NCBI GenBank assembly: GCA_023333565.1
Contig: JAJKFH010001512.1
Location: 1 to 64,000, forward strand
Origin: Puffinus mauretanicus
Taxonomy: Eukaryota > Chordata > Aves > Procellariiformes > Procellariidae
Reading direction: 5' to 3'
Length of the DNA: 64,000 nucleotides
The position numbers and the translations under genes were made by a program. Shown piece after piece: positions 42,787-54,640 of the stretch. How positions within the stretch are numbered: the first letter of the stretch is position 1; each line of letters opens with the position of its first letter. The notes under the pieces were generated by a model. It saw only the letters and a program-made list of their open reading frames with translations, ran no database searches and was not told where the DNA came from.

Positions 42787-44655
42787 TTTACAGTATTAGG
42801 CTGCTATTCAGAATTCTAAAATCTGGAACGGTTTTTTTCTATTATTTAGTTCATAGCAATGATACACCTTGTATTTTTTTCCTTCCGAGACTTATGAACT
42901 TCCTTTCTGTGGAAGAAGATTAAACTATCTAACCCGCTTAACGTTCTGGCATAATGTGACATGATGTGAACAGATTCTCCTCATTATCTGGGACAAACAT
43001 ATTGAAAGCTGACATACTGGTCTAAAAGTGTTCCAATGTGATATCTTATAAAGTACATATTTCAGCAAAAAAAAGGAAAATGGGCATTACAAAAGGCAGG
43101 AAATTCAAGGTTGAGATTTGCTGTGGCTTCTCACTTCTGCTTAAATTTGAATTGGCATGCACACCTTCTACAGAGTTTGTGCAACACTAAGGAATGTATT
43201 CAAGTGTGTTTACTACTTTCTGCTTATGTTGACAAACTAAGCATAATGTTTTGTATCAGCTTTACTGTATTTAGTAAGTTAAGGGGTTGGTTTATGTTGT
43301 TAAAATGCTTCCTTCAAGAAGAGCAAAAACAAATTATACCAACTTTGGGTTTGGTTTGAATGTTTCTGGAAAGTGGGACTAAATTGTCCTCTTTTTTTCT
43401 TTTTTTTAATTCTCCCCAAAACATCCTGCAGCCTAAGGCAAAGTTTTACTGAATTTTTAACGTTGCGTTTTTAAGGGGGGAAATTCAACAGAATTAACAC
43501 ACCATCGGGAGGTCAGTATTCTAAGACGAGCAGTTTAAAGGACGTATCTTTTCTGGATAGTCCATCAGACAGTGCCTTATCCTTACTAAAGGCATTAGCT
43601 GTGTGAGCTTGTTTGTTCAGTGTATTATCTCAGACTAACTTATCTTTCTGGATAAAGGTGTGGTGATTATTTGTTTTGTATTGTCATGCCTGCCTGAATT
43701 ATTGAGTCTCCTATTTACGCAATTCAGATACTTCTTAGGTGGCCTAATTTGTATTGCTGCGCACATGAAAAGTTACTGTCACTTGTATTCCCAACCAAAT
43801 CTTAAATTATGGACTCGGAAAGAGTCCTTCAAGCTGAATTTAAGCTTTTTCACTGGGAAATTAGTTCATATCTCAACAATGCAGTCCACCTGGATGTTTT
43901 TGTCTTTGCCCTCTTGTGTCTCTTGAGCATGTAATAGCTATTTTCAATTTATTGGAGAGGAGGAGGTAGACCTCAGGGTATGCAGTTTAAAATACAGTGC
44001 TTCCCTTTGACAGTTTGTCAGTTTTAGCCAAGTAAGTGACAGACCAAGTTTACCTCTGAGCTGAAAAGATTAGTGTTCTTGTAATATATTTAATTTGTTG
44101 CCTATTTTTTTGCGTTATAGTGACCATCAGTGGGGTCGAGTACCATTTTTGGGGGAGTTTGAGAGAGATGCTGTTGTGCAGGGCTGTTTCTGTTCGTGCA
44201 AAGATAATGTTTTTGGTTTGATTATTACTTGCAGAGGATGTAGGTAATGTGCCTTTGAGAATATGATAAAACAATATGCAAACTGCAGTGAGGCACTCAG
44301 AACACTAATAATGTCAAACTCTTTTCACTCTCGGGACTTGAGCTCAGGGTCGTAAAATGTTTAAATGATTTATGGTTTCATGTTTCTATTGACTAACAGT
44401 ATTTTAAAAAAAAAAAACACGAACAAACATAATATATAGCTCAACGAGATTTTTTTTACCCGCTAGTAAGGAACATCTCACTTGTAAATAGAAGATGCAT
44501 CAAGTTTCTGGTTTTGGTGTTGGTTTTGGTCTTTAAACCTGGGAGACGTGGCTACCTGAGAGATGGAGGTGAATTAAATAAATGCTTGCCCATTTTCATG
44601 ACAAAATGAACTGGCAGTTTTTCCAGCTTATTATGTACTACACTTTGATTAAGAT

Positions 44656-44848
44656 ATCGTAGAATCACAGAGTATGTCAAGTTGGAAGGGACCCATAAGG
44701 ATCATCGCGTCCAACTCCCAGCTCCTCACAGGACTACCTAAAACTAAACCATATGACCAAGAGCATTGTCCAGATGCTTGGTGCCATGACCACTTCCCTG
44801 GGAGCCTGTTCCAGTCTCAGTGAAGAAGCTTTTCCTAATGTCCAATGT
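44656..44848 (-). mobile_element. CR1 LINE fragment (3' end, antisense)
   Basis: The + strand starts with AGAATCACAGAGTATG and GTTGGAAGGGACCC, then passes through GGTGCCATGACCACTTCCCT, GGAGCCTGTTCCAGTCTC and GAAGAAGCTTTTCCTAATGTCC, all hallmark segments of the avian CR1 3' region read in reverse complement. About 190 bases remain, so this is a typical 5'-truncated copy with no coding capacity. It supports an avian source. Confidence 0.9.
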
Positions 44849-46546
44849 GAGTGATTCTTAACGGAAAACATTACTTTATTCTTATATCTTACCTGCTTCT
44901 GAACTTTGAGCTCTACTGTTTTTCAGGAGTGACTGTAAAAGTGTGTCAGATCTCTGTCCTTACAGTCTGATGATGTTATTTTTTTTAATGGGCATAATTT
45001 TTTTTGTGTGGGGTTTTTTTTGGTTGGCATAATATGTACTGCTGAGCAGAAGACTCATGTAGAGTTTGAGCTTGGATGCGATCTTCTCCATCCTGGTTAG
45101 AAAAGTGTAGAATGAAGGTATGTGTACTTGTTAGAACCAATAGCCACCTGTCTTTAAAGGATGATATTTTTATGTTAAAAACAGTGAGACTGGCAGTACA
45201 TATTCTACTGAGTAATTATAGATAACCTTATCATGCACTATTTTAACAATTTGGAATTGCCATTTGACTTTCAGAAATTAACATTGTTAGCTATAACCTT
45301 ATCAGTTCGGAACTGATAAATACCATACCTCTCTAGACTATATAGTAAATCTTCAAGTATTTCAAAAGTAGAAGAAAGGTACATTGAAAATTAAACACTG
45401 TAAGATGGTTTCACTCTTTGATAGTTTAAACTTGAAAGCAGAGTGTCACTGTGCAAGTTTTGACATGGGCATTAAGATTTAAACAGTCTTTCATAGCACA
45501 TCACTTGCCAGCTTCCATCAAATTAATTTGCCTTGTACCATAATAGTTATTTTACTTGTATCTTGACAACATTTTTGTACTATTTCACCATTTGTTTTCT
45601 TTTGTAGAATGCTCTTTCCTATCAATTCACAGGGAGCGTCCTCTTCAAAGGCTGCGGGTGGGGAAGAAGGAACAGTAATTTTTCCAGGGCTCGTGTGCAT
45701 GTGAATGAAACTTGGTAATTTTTTGTGGAGATTTAAGGGTGTTCAAAACTGGAATTAAACTCAAATTAGTAACTTTCACTGTTTTAGCAGACAGAAGGCA
45801 GTTTCTGAAGTAATCTGGCACTAGTAAGTGGTATTGTCTTGCTGGCCTTGAAAGGTGTAAATTAATGAATTCTTATATTTTTATTTTAGCACATTGATCG
45901 TGCTAAAAATAAATTGCATAATATATTGTACATATATTGGAGACATGGCAGAAGAATTAAAATCCACCCTTAAAGAGAGAGAAGTTCAAAAGAAAGGCAA
46001 GCATTTGCATTTCCTATAGACGCTAGGAAAAAAGTCTACCTTAGGGTTCACAGATGTCCTTAATAAAGATTTTTATCCTGGCAGCAACAAGGTAATTTTG
46101 CAGGTTTCAAGCTTCTAATATAATTCTGAATAAGAAATGAGAATTACATTAATTTCATTACTACTTTCCGACCCACCAAGATAATTTCTGCCTGAGTTGA
46201 CCTGTTCAAATTTATTCTAATGCCTAAGAAAAAGTTTGTCGTGGATCACAGGGGGTGCCCTCTGATCTCAGAAATCATCAGTGCTTTTTTTGGACAATGC
46301 CGCATTCTTCTGTCTTGTTAGCTGTGCCTTTTTAAATGAGGATAAAGATTTGAGAGGGATTTAGTGGTTTGGGGTTTTGGTATTTTTTTTTTATTCTCCA
46401 TTTTTAAAATTGGCCTGTCCCTGTATTTTTTTGAAATAAATCCTCTTGCTTTCTTGATCTCTTTCTGCTTTTACAGATTGGAATTAGCAAATATCTTCTG
46501 ATGAAATGTCTCTGAATATTGGGAATAGCTGCCTTTGTACTGAGTC

Positions 46547-46595
46547 ATGGCCTACATATATGTACAGAGTGTATATATTTTGCAATGTAGGCCAT
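46547..46595. repeat. Perfect 11-bp inverted repeat
   Basis: ATGGCCTACAT at 46547-46557 and its exact reverse complement at 46585-46595, separated by a 27-base AT-rich loop. It is too short for a typical miRNA precursor stem; function unknown. Confidence 0.7.
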
Positions 46596-49500
46596 CCCTT
46601 TGTGTACTGAGAACTTATGTACACAAGCACTGTAGTCAAAGGAGGCTCCCTGAGAACAGCAGTTGGTCTACATGTTTGCAGTCTGTCCTTTTATGCCATC
46701 ATATTGCTAAATATTTCTTTAACCCATGTCTTATTGATCCCTCTAATTTATCATGAAAATGGGTATGTGTGATATGTGCTTGCATTTATAATTCTTGCGC
46801 TGTTTTCCATGGTCTAAGGCTCTTCACCGTGTACTGCAGCATAAGAGCCTTATAATGCACAGTTTAAACACATTTGAAAGTGAGAAATTATATAAAATTT
46901 TCCGCCAAAAAGGAAACGCAGCTTTTGTTGGAATTCCCTTTCCCGAAAAACCTACCAAACTTCTGGGCAGAGTGCAGAAGCAGACTAAAAATCCCCTGTT
47001 GAAGTGATCTATTAATTATTATCTTTCACTTGGAGAACTCTGAACAGGGTCGTTACTGTTTATTTTGATCAACCTATACAGCAGTAGCATAGTTCCCGTA
47101 GATATTTTTAATCTTGTTTCTGCACAAAGGAGAAATTTGTAATAACACTGACGCTGATCAGCTGGGGATGTCTTTCCAAGAAACTACACATTAACTTTTC
47201 CTAAACTAGGTGTCTGGTTTCCCAAAGGGTCATTGAAGCCTTTTAAGCTGAATTGACCAGTTACAGAGTCCTGGCTTAAAGGTTAGTAGGGAAATACCTC
47301 TACCCTTTCAGGGACAGTAGGATTGATTGATTTTTCTGATACGCCACAGAATTAATGCGCTTTCCTAGGATAAGAAGAGGCATTGAGGGCAAGAATGAAA
47401 ATCTAATGAGCAGTTTAAGCATATGCATGCACATAGTCTGTTCAGATGTTCAGTCTGTTAATGCTGTTAAAATGATTACCCCTAAAAAGAAGCCAGTTAT
47501 TGATCCTGCTGGACAGGTATACCAAGTTCGTTAGTAGTACAGGAATAATCATGGTATGTCACTGGGTAATACAGAAGGCTGCTGCTTGGGGGGGATTTTT
47601 TTTGTTCATGTATCACTTAAAAACGGACAGAAGAAATATAAAGATTTGATAGGAATTCTTGTCTGCAGGAAAGCAGGAGGTTATTCAGGTGAGCTGCAAG
47701 GAATTACATTTTCTTCCTGGTTTAGAGTGGAAGGCATAGGAATGAAACCATCGTAAGAGCAGAGGTTTTGTTTCTCCTTGCTGTTTACCATGGTCCAGCT
47801 GGAAAAAATGGCTAGCAGGCAGTGTTCAGAAAGCCACGTGGGTGTTTCCAGACACATGCAAGGCTGTCTCAGGGTTTTTTCCCCTAACACAACTGCAATT
47901 TGAAAACCAAACTTAATTTGTTAAAATAGAAGTTTTAAGAAGTGCTGCCGCACTCCAGCTGACTTGCTGCTAATGTTGAGGTTACAGCCCTCACGCAAAG
48001 AGGGAGTTGGTGATGTTGCACCTTTTATTCTTCAACCTGTAATTCTAAAATCAGTTGTGGAAAGATTTTGGAGATTTGTGGTTTTGGGGGCTTTTTGTTT
48101 GGTTGGTTTTTATGCAGCAATAACTAATTAGTAAAATTTCTTGAGTAGCATGGGAAGGTTTTGAAAATGTGTTGTTGCTCCATTCGAAAGTCATAACGTA
48201 GCATGTTTCTCAGAAGTGTGTAGTAATGATTTTCCCTACATGAAAAGTTGCATAACATAGGAAAAGAAAGGGGAAGGATAGGCATGTAGGGAGCTAAAAT
48301 TTTCTGTCTTTCTGCTTTCTCTTGAACCGCCACTGGAGAGAATGCATTTAGATTTCTAATGAGAGCTGATATTAGCAAGAAGTAAAAGGAATTAACAAAG
48401 TGAAGTTGGGAGAAAGCTGCAGCATAGACCTCAAGTAGCCCAGCTGCTGACAGCCTCCCACCACCAGTAACATTGAACTGAAAAAAATAGGGAGGATCTG
48501 TGATTGTTGCTTGTATCGGACTTCTTGCTTATTTGACGTGAACAAAAGCAAGTGTGTTATGGCTAAGTGCTGTTTCTGTTTACAGTCTTGATTTTGCAAT
48601 TTCATTTTCAGATTGCCTCAACTCTGTTTTGCCTGTAGTCTGAAAATAATGATTAAGGGGCAACTGATAGTGGAACATAATTTGTCCTTCTCAGTCTTTC
48701 ACGTGTGCTGCTACCATGTGCTGCATGTTCGAGGTGGATATGTGAGTTAAAAACTATGGAATGTTGTGTTCATGTCTGTGAGTTGTGAGCTGCAAAATAA
48801 TTCTGCAACCGTGCATTGGCACGTCTTGAGAGCTTGCAAAATGAACGACTGAGACAGAGTATTACAAAATAGTTTCCAGTTTTGCTTTTCAAACAGGAAT
48901 TCAGCCTTCCTTCTTCCCTGAGTAACTCGATGCAGGGCAGCGAATTGCAATGATGTTTGCGTACTTTCCCTATAAAATATTGGTATGCTTTCATCTCTGT
49001 GCTTAAAACTCTCAGCCTCCCTCCTGCATCCTGTGAGAATTACTTAATACCTTTACCAGGAGGACAACTTTCTCCATAAGCTTTGATAAAACTAGGAGAT
49101 TTATTAGAAAAGAACTGTTGTAAAAGAGAACTTACTATTTAAGGGTTTCCAGTGGTGATTCCTTGTGTGTCTACTTGAGCAGCCCATGTGATTAAATTCA
49201 GTGTATGACTGTCAGAGGAATAAATACCCCTGTTCTGCAGATGTGGAACTGAGAGACCTGTCTGACATTATCTAAGCGAGTGACAGCTGGGGTCAGAGCT
49301 CTGTGTTATTTCTGATCCAGACCACTGCCCTAACCGCAGGATCACCATTTCCCTTTTCAGTTCTTTTTAGATTTTCTACATAATTTCCTCTCTAAGGTTT
49401 TTCAGACAGTGAATAGCATGTATTATAATAAAGGAGATAAGAATCAGTCGCCTCTTACTTTGTGGTTATATTGAAGCTACTACGTACAGGCAAAAAGCCG

Positions 49501-52500
49501 TGAACGCAAAAAATAGCAATTGGGAAATCTTACTCGTCTCACGATGTGTTTCTGATCGCTTAAGCTGAGCATGGAACAGAACATAGCCAGTGTGTCAACT
49601 GGAGGTGTCTCAGAATAATGATACATAAAATTAGTTCAGACTGAAAAATGATTCCTTCCAAGACAGCCCAAGCATGAAGGTATCCGCTTTCTGTTAAGCC
49701 GTAGATATCATTAATAGTCCAAAGGTCTTGTGATGCTTAAAATTAATGCCTGCGTCCTGTTCAAACTCTGGTTTGGTAACTGTGCTCTGATTCTTATGTA
49801 ACCCCTGTTATTTCAGCAGGTTAAGGTATCCTGCACCTCCTTTTTACAGAACAGTTTCTGGAGGGTGCTAAAAGAAAATGCATCGTATGTCAACAGAGAG
49901 GATGAATTTGATATTAGCTGCACGATGACCTAGTTCCCAGGGGCTCGAAGGAGAACCAGTGCATTGAGAAATGAGAGCGTCAAGGAAGCATGTTATCTAA
50001 CTGCCCATTCTAGTTGCAGGTTTGTAATGGAAAATGATTCATCAGCCATCACCAAGGAAACCAGGGAGTGTGTCAGAATATACTACTTTACCTAGAGTTA
50101 GAGTTTGTGCCCCTTTCTTCTAGAAATCGTATCTTTAGTAATTTAGGGTTGTTAATTCATAGGAAAATTCCTACTTGGCCTGAAATGTTGTCTCGTGTTC
50201 TGTGAAAATGTAAGCTGTTTGTTACTACCAGAAAACAACTGGATTTTATTATACAGTGTCTCATGGATTTTAATTTACTTATTTCAGGCATATGTTTTTA
50301 TTGATTACAGTAATCCATCCACTCTGCCTACTGTTTAAAAAAATACAGAAATAATGTTAAATTGTCACAGAAGATAACTTCAGTGGTTTAAATTAATTCA
50401 AGCTAATGTAACTTGTGATACGTTATGTTGCTGTCATAGCTCTTGGCTTTTCCCATCCCACAGAGAAATCATTCCCCAGAGGATTGCGTTTTAATCTTAA
50501 TGTCCTTTCTGTTGAGGAGGAGACAGATCTGCAGGAGGAACAGTTTGTGGAGGATTAGCCAGGAGATGGCAGTGGAGCGGATCGCTGCCTGCTTCTCGAA
50601 GAAGCAGATGAAGTGGATGAAGGAAGGCAGCTTGCTCCTCTGACGGTATCGATGTTGGAATCTGTGCATGAAGTAACTTACTGAATTAGAAAACACTTCC
50701 AATTTGCAGCTTGTTTCTAATGAATTGCTAATGTGCCTGCTACCTCAGATTTTCACACTGCTTAAGTTGTATTTCCCTAACTAGAGCCACTGAACACTGT
50801 AAGTCCGTGTTGCAGTTGCAGTGACTCTCCATTGTGGCTCTTGCCACCAGAATTGTCTGAGCTCGTTTATGAATTGCACTGAGACAGAGCCCGGAGAGTT
50901 TTGTTCTCGAGTGTTTTCTAAATATGCTCAGCAACTTGAGGCTGCAGTGAGAGATTTGTCACCTCTGTCAGTCTCTTTAGAAACCGTTGTGATGATTGGT
51001 GTCAGTTGTTATACTGGATGACTGGCAAGGAGTAGGAGGATTTTTAGGCTTGGTTTATGAAAAAGCAGATAGAGATTGAACTTGGTTCCATGTGAATAGG
51101 ATTTCCAGCTGAATGAGTGCAATGTGTTTTATGAAGTGGGCTGCAGTTATTGAGAGCATCATCTTGCTCTGACCACCGGCGTGGTGGTGTGAGAGCAGCC
51201 GGAGCGGCTGATACCACTGACCTGTAGTGTGTGGAGATAGTCGGCATTATCTGTGCGTCTCCTGTGCCACTTCAGCAGCTTATCCCACCTGATAAAAAGC
51301 CCTATCTTGTTGCCTGTGTTTCCTGATTATATGGAACAGAGCATATAAAATACTTAGACTCCTGATGGGTGGTGACCTAACCACTCATAACAAGCGAGTC
51401 CTTGTTTCCTCCTTAGTGACTTTTAGCATTAAATACAAAACTGAAGCCCATGTCAACAGGAGAAACTTAGGGAGACTTCGGCTCAGACTGGTGTAGCCCG
51501 CACTGAGCAAAGCTGGCCACTTTCTTTGTCGAGCGTCCCAGCTGGGGGGGACTCACAGAAAGAGATGCCTGGGAAGGTCACCCCATGTGGTGAAATGAAA
51601 TGACTGGAGTATGCTGTCTTGTTGCTTGTTAGTTCTTGAGGTTTTTCGTGATATTGACCATATAAATATTATTTGGCCACCAAAAATTTATTGCTATAAA
51701 AGAAATACTGTGTGTTAGAAAATACTGTGTTGAGGAGGTGGCATGAGGTGACTCACTGTAATTGCCGTTTCCTTATCCGTGTGCCTTGAAGACTGAGCCA
51801 TAGGGATTAGTTCCCCTTGTGAGTAAAGGAAAGCTTCAGTTTTACTTTGAGCTTCCCCAAAATATGTATTGCAGATCATGGGCGCCAGCGCAAGGTCTGA
51901 CACAGGCGGCCAGATTGGTTTTGTGGGGGCTACTGAACAAGTCTAAACCCTTCTTTTGTGTGCTGCAGGATGGAAATAAAGCAAGGGGGAGACAGGACAG
52001 ACAGCTGCGTGGACATTGTGAGCTTAGAGTTGCTTATGTGCTGATGCAATCCACTTGTTGGTGAAAAAACAGGAGGACAAACTTGGAGAGAAGTGTGCAT
52101 CCGTGTATTTCTTGTAGCGCAGGGATGTTACACCCATTGTGGGGAATCCATGTGTTCCTAAGAGGGTTGCCTGTCTATTCAGGGGTTGCCAGGAGCCAGG
52201 TCAGCCCAATGCAGAAAAGCGCTGTCCTCACTTGCTCTCCGGGGTTCTTAACAGTGGAAAATCACTGGGATACAGGATCACCCTTGCCAAACTCCTCCGT
52301 CTGTGATGTTTCTGGAATGATCTTTGCCCTGCTGCCTTTCAGTGGGAAGGAGACAGAAGGCAGTGAAGAATTTGCCCTTTGTGAGTTTCCCACTTGCCTT
52401 ATACCCACTGACAAATCGCTGGAACGCGGTCTCCTGCGCTGGTGTAACTCCAAAGAGGGGGGAACACGAAAGGAGAAATGGCAAAACCCACGATGTGCAG

Positions 52501-53519
52501 AGGAATCGGGGTGTGCTCTGCATCAAAAAGCGAGAATGTCTCAGACTAAATAGACGATAAAATATTTCCTTGATAACCAGGGTTGTTTCTCAGGAGAGGA
52601 CGGTGACTGCAGGCAGCTATCGGTATGTAAAGGTCGGTGTCCTTTAGCAGTTGGGAGCAAGGGCTGTTAAGAAAGGTCTCGGAATAGCAGCGGTTTGGCT
52701 GCAGAAATGCTCTTGAGCTCTGCTCCTGGCTGGGGCTGGAACTGAATTTTGCCGAAATGGGGAAACTTCAGAGCGTTGGGGGCTACAGCTCGAGCGCTCG
52801 GACAACGTGGCATTCCCCGGAGCAGCCGGCACAGGGGCGGCCGGCCCTCGTCCAGCCCACGTAGGGAGCATAAAACTGTGGTTTTCGCAGACCTTTTGAA
52901 TTTTGTTTGCGTCCTTCCATTCTTAGACATTTTTAATTAAAAAGCAAGACAAACCCCAACCTCTGGTGCTCTCTTAACTACATGTTTTTAAGGCCGCGCT
53001 GCTGCGTCTCCTCCCTGCCCACACCCTCTGCCTCCAGCCTTTGAACAAGCTGGCCTTATGGTTTTTTTTTATCGCAGGCAATTCCAGTACAAATTGGACA
53101 TCCTGCAAAACCATGATACCACTTAAACACCACCCCGGAGCCGAGGAGGGTATTTTGGGGTGTGGATATGCTTGCTGGGGCTGCCCTGCTTGTGTGCCTG
53201 GCTGGGCACCCTGCAATTCGGTGTCCCGGGGCACAGCCAGCACCCAAAATTAGCCTCGGCTCCCCGCTCCCCCCCCCGGGGCTGCGGGCAGCAGCTCGGC
53301 CCGGGGCCGGTGGCTCTGGGTCCCTGGGGCCGGTGGGTGCCCCGTGAGGCTCCTTTCCCCAGAGGAGGAAAGGCGCAGCTGGCCCCGACCCCCGGGGTTG
53401 TGTTTTGGGGAGCATTTCTGCTTTTTTTTTTTTAAGTCCCCTGACCTTGTTTTGGGGCTAAATCCCCCCAAAATGTCTAAATTACAAAATTGTTAAATTG
53501 GCTATTTCTAGGAGGGGTT

Positions 53520-54640
53520 TTGCTGCTTATTTGCCGATTTTGCAACTTTTGGGAGCAAAGCCGCGCCGCTGGCCCCGCGGGCTGCGCTACGGCGGTATGA
53601 GCGGGGAGGGCATGGGGGGGGAATAGCGCCCTTATCGGCTCCCCCCTCCCCGCGGGGTGAGGGCGTGGCTCTGGCGGGTACCGCCCCCTTTGATGCGCGC
53701 CGGCGCGGCTGCCATTGGCTGTGCGGGCGGTGACGCGCGGGGACTGCGGTTGTTCCGCGGAGCCGCGCCGCGGCTCCGTTTGCGTCGCTTTAAAGGGCCC
53801 GCGCTCGCGGCAGCCCCGGCAGCGGCGCCGGCCCCGCCGCACCGGACCGGACCGGACCGCGCACCCCCTGCGCCGCGCTCCCGAGCCGCCGGTGCCGGGC
53901 CCCGTTCACGGCCGAGACGCCGGGCTGCCTGCGCACCCACCGGCACCGGGGCGGACCCGGCGCTCCCGGGAGGTTCCGACCCGGTAAGGAGGCTCCGGGG
54001 GTTGATCAGGCGTGAGTCCGCACCGGGGTGGCCGGTACCGGGAGGTGCTGAGCTGGCAGGAGGCTCTGAGGCTCCGAGTGTCGGCACCGGGAGATGCCGA
54101 TCCGATAGGGCTGGCAGCGGTACCGGGAGGTGCCCACCCGGTGGGGGTCTCCGCTGGCCGGGGCGGCTGGTGCCGGTACCAGGAGGTGCCGATCCGGTGC
54201 GACCCTGCGGGTACCGGGATGCCTGGTGCCGGTACCGGAGAGTCCCCACCCGGTTGGACTTTCGGGAGACCGGTGCGACTGGTGCCGTTACCGGGAGGTG
54301 CCGACCGGGCAGGAGCCTTCAAGCACCGATCGTGCATGAGTCAGCCCCGTTGCGGCTGTCGCTGGTACCGGGAGGACCCGAGGAGCGGCCGTGCGTGAGT
54401 CGGCACCGGTCCCGCTCCCCGTGGGGTGGCGGGCTGGAGCGTGCCGGTACCGGAGCAGCAGCAGCCGCTGCGGGTCCCCGCACCACCGGCCGCAGGGAGC
54501 TGACACCGGCACCGGTGCCCCGGAGGACCAGAGGCCGTGGGATGCGTGTGCCGAGCGGCAGGTCCGGCACCGGCACTGCGGTGAAGGAATCCGGGATCTG
54601 GGATCCAGTTTTGGACTCCCGCAAACCAGCCGCTAGTCTG
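53520..54640. promoter_or_regulatory. CpG island with promoter-like elements
   Basis: About 1.1 kb of very GC- and CpG-rich DNA. It holds an inverted CCAAT box (ATTGG at 53714-53718), TTTAAA at 53789-53794 about 75 bases later, and a donor-like CCG|GTAAGG at 53984. This is the layout of a + strand promoter and first exon. No long RNA or protein can be assigned. The next + strand gene is PHOSPHO1, whose start exon has a good acceptor at 58586, so a distal PHOSPHO1 promoter is one reading and a lncRNA another. Confidence 0.55.
53960..54470. repeat. Degenerate GGTACC-rich minisatellite
   Basis: Imperfect repeats of a core like GGTACCGGGAGGTGCCGACCCGG recur with irregular spacing of roughly 20-130 bases. 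GGTACC occurs at 54034, 54119, 54175, 54210, 54231, 54364 and 54445, with variant copies at 54083 and about 54286. The open frames across it are composition-driven. Confidence 0.75.

Larger units (their letters stand above)
40348..42810 (+). other. ZNF652: ZNF652 3'UTR (3' end inferred)
   Basis: AT-rich sequence after the stop, with AATAAA at 42492-42497 and a better placed AATAAA at 42781-42786 followed by T-rich DNA. The distal one is the likelier end. Longer forms using signals farther on (for example 46434-46439) cannot be excluded, because mammalian ZNF652 has long 3'UTRs. Confidence 0.55.
42811..53500. other. Intergenic region between ZNF652 and the second CpG island
   Basis: AT-rich DNA with one CR1 fragment and one small hairpin. 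No open frame longer than about 160 codons and no recognisable protein, tRNA or exon series. GC content climbs sharply from about 52.6 kb. Confidence 0.6.
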
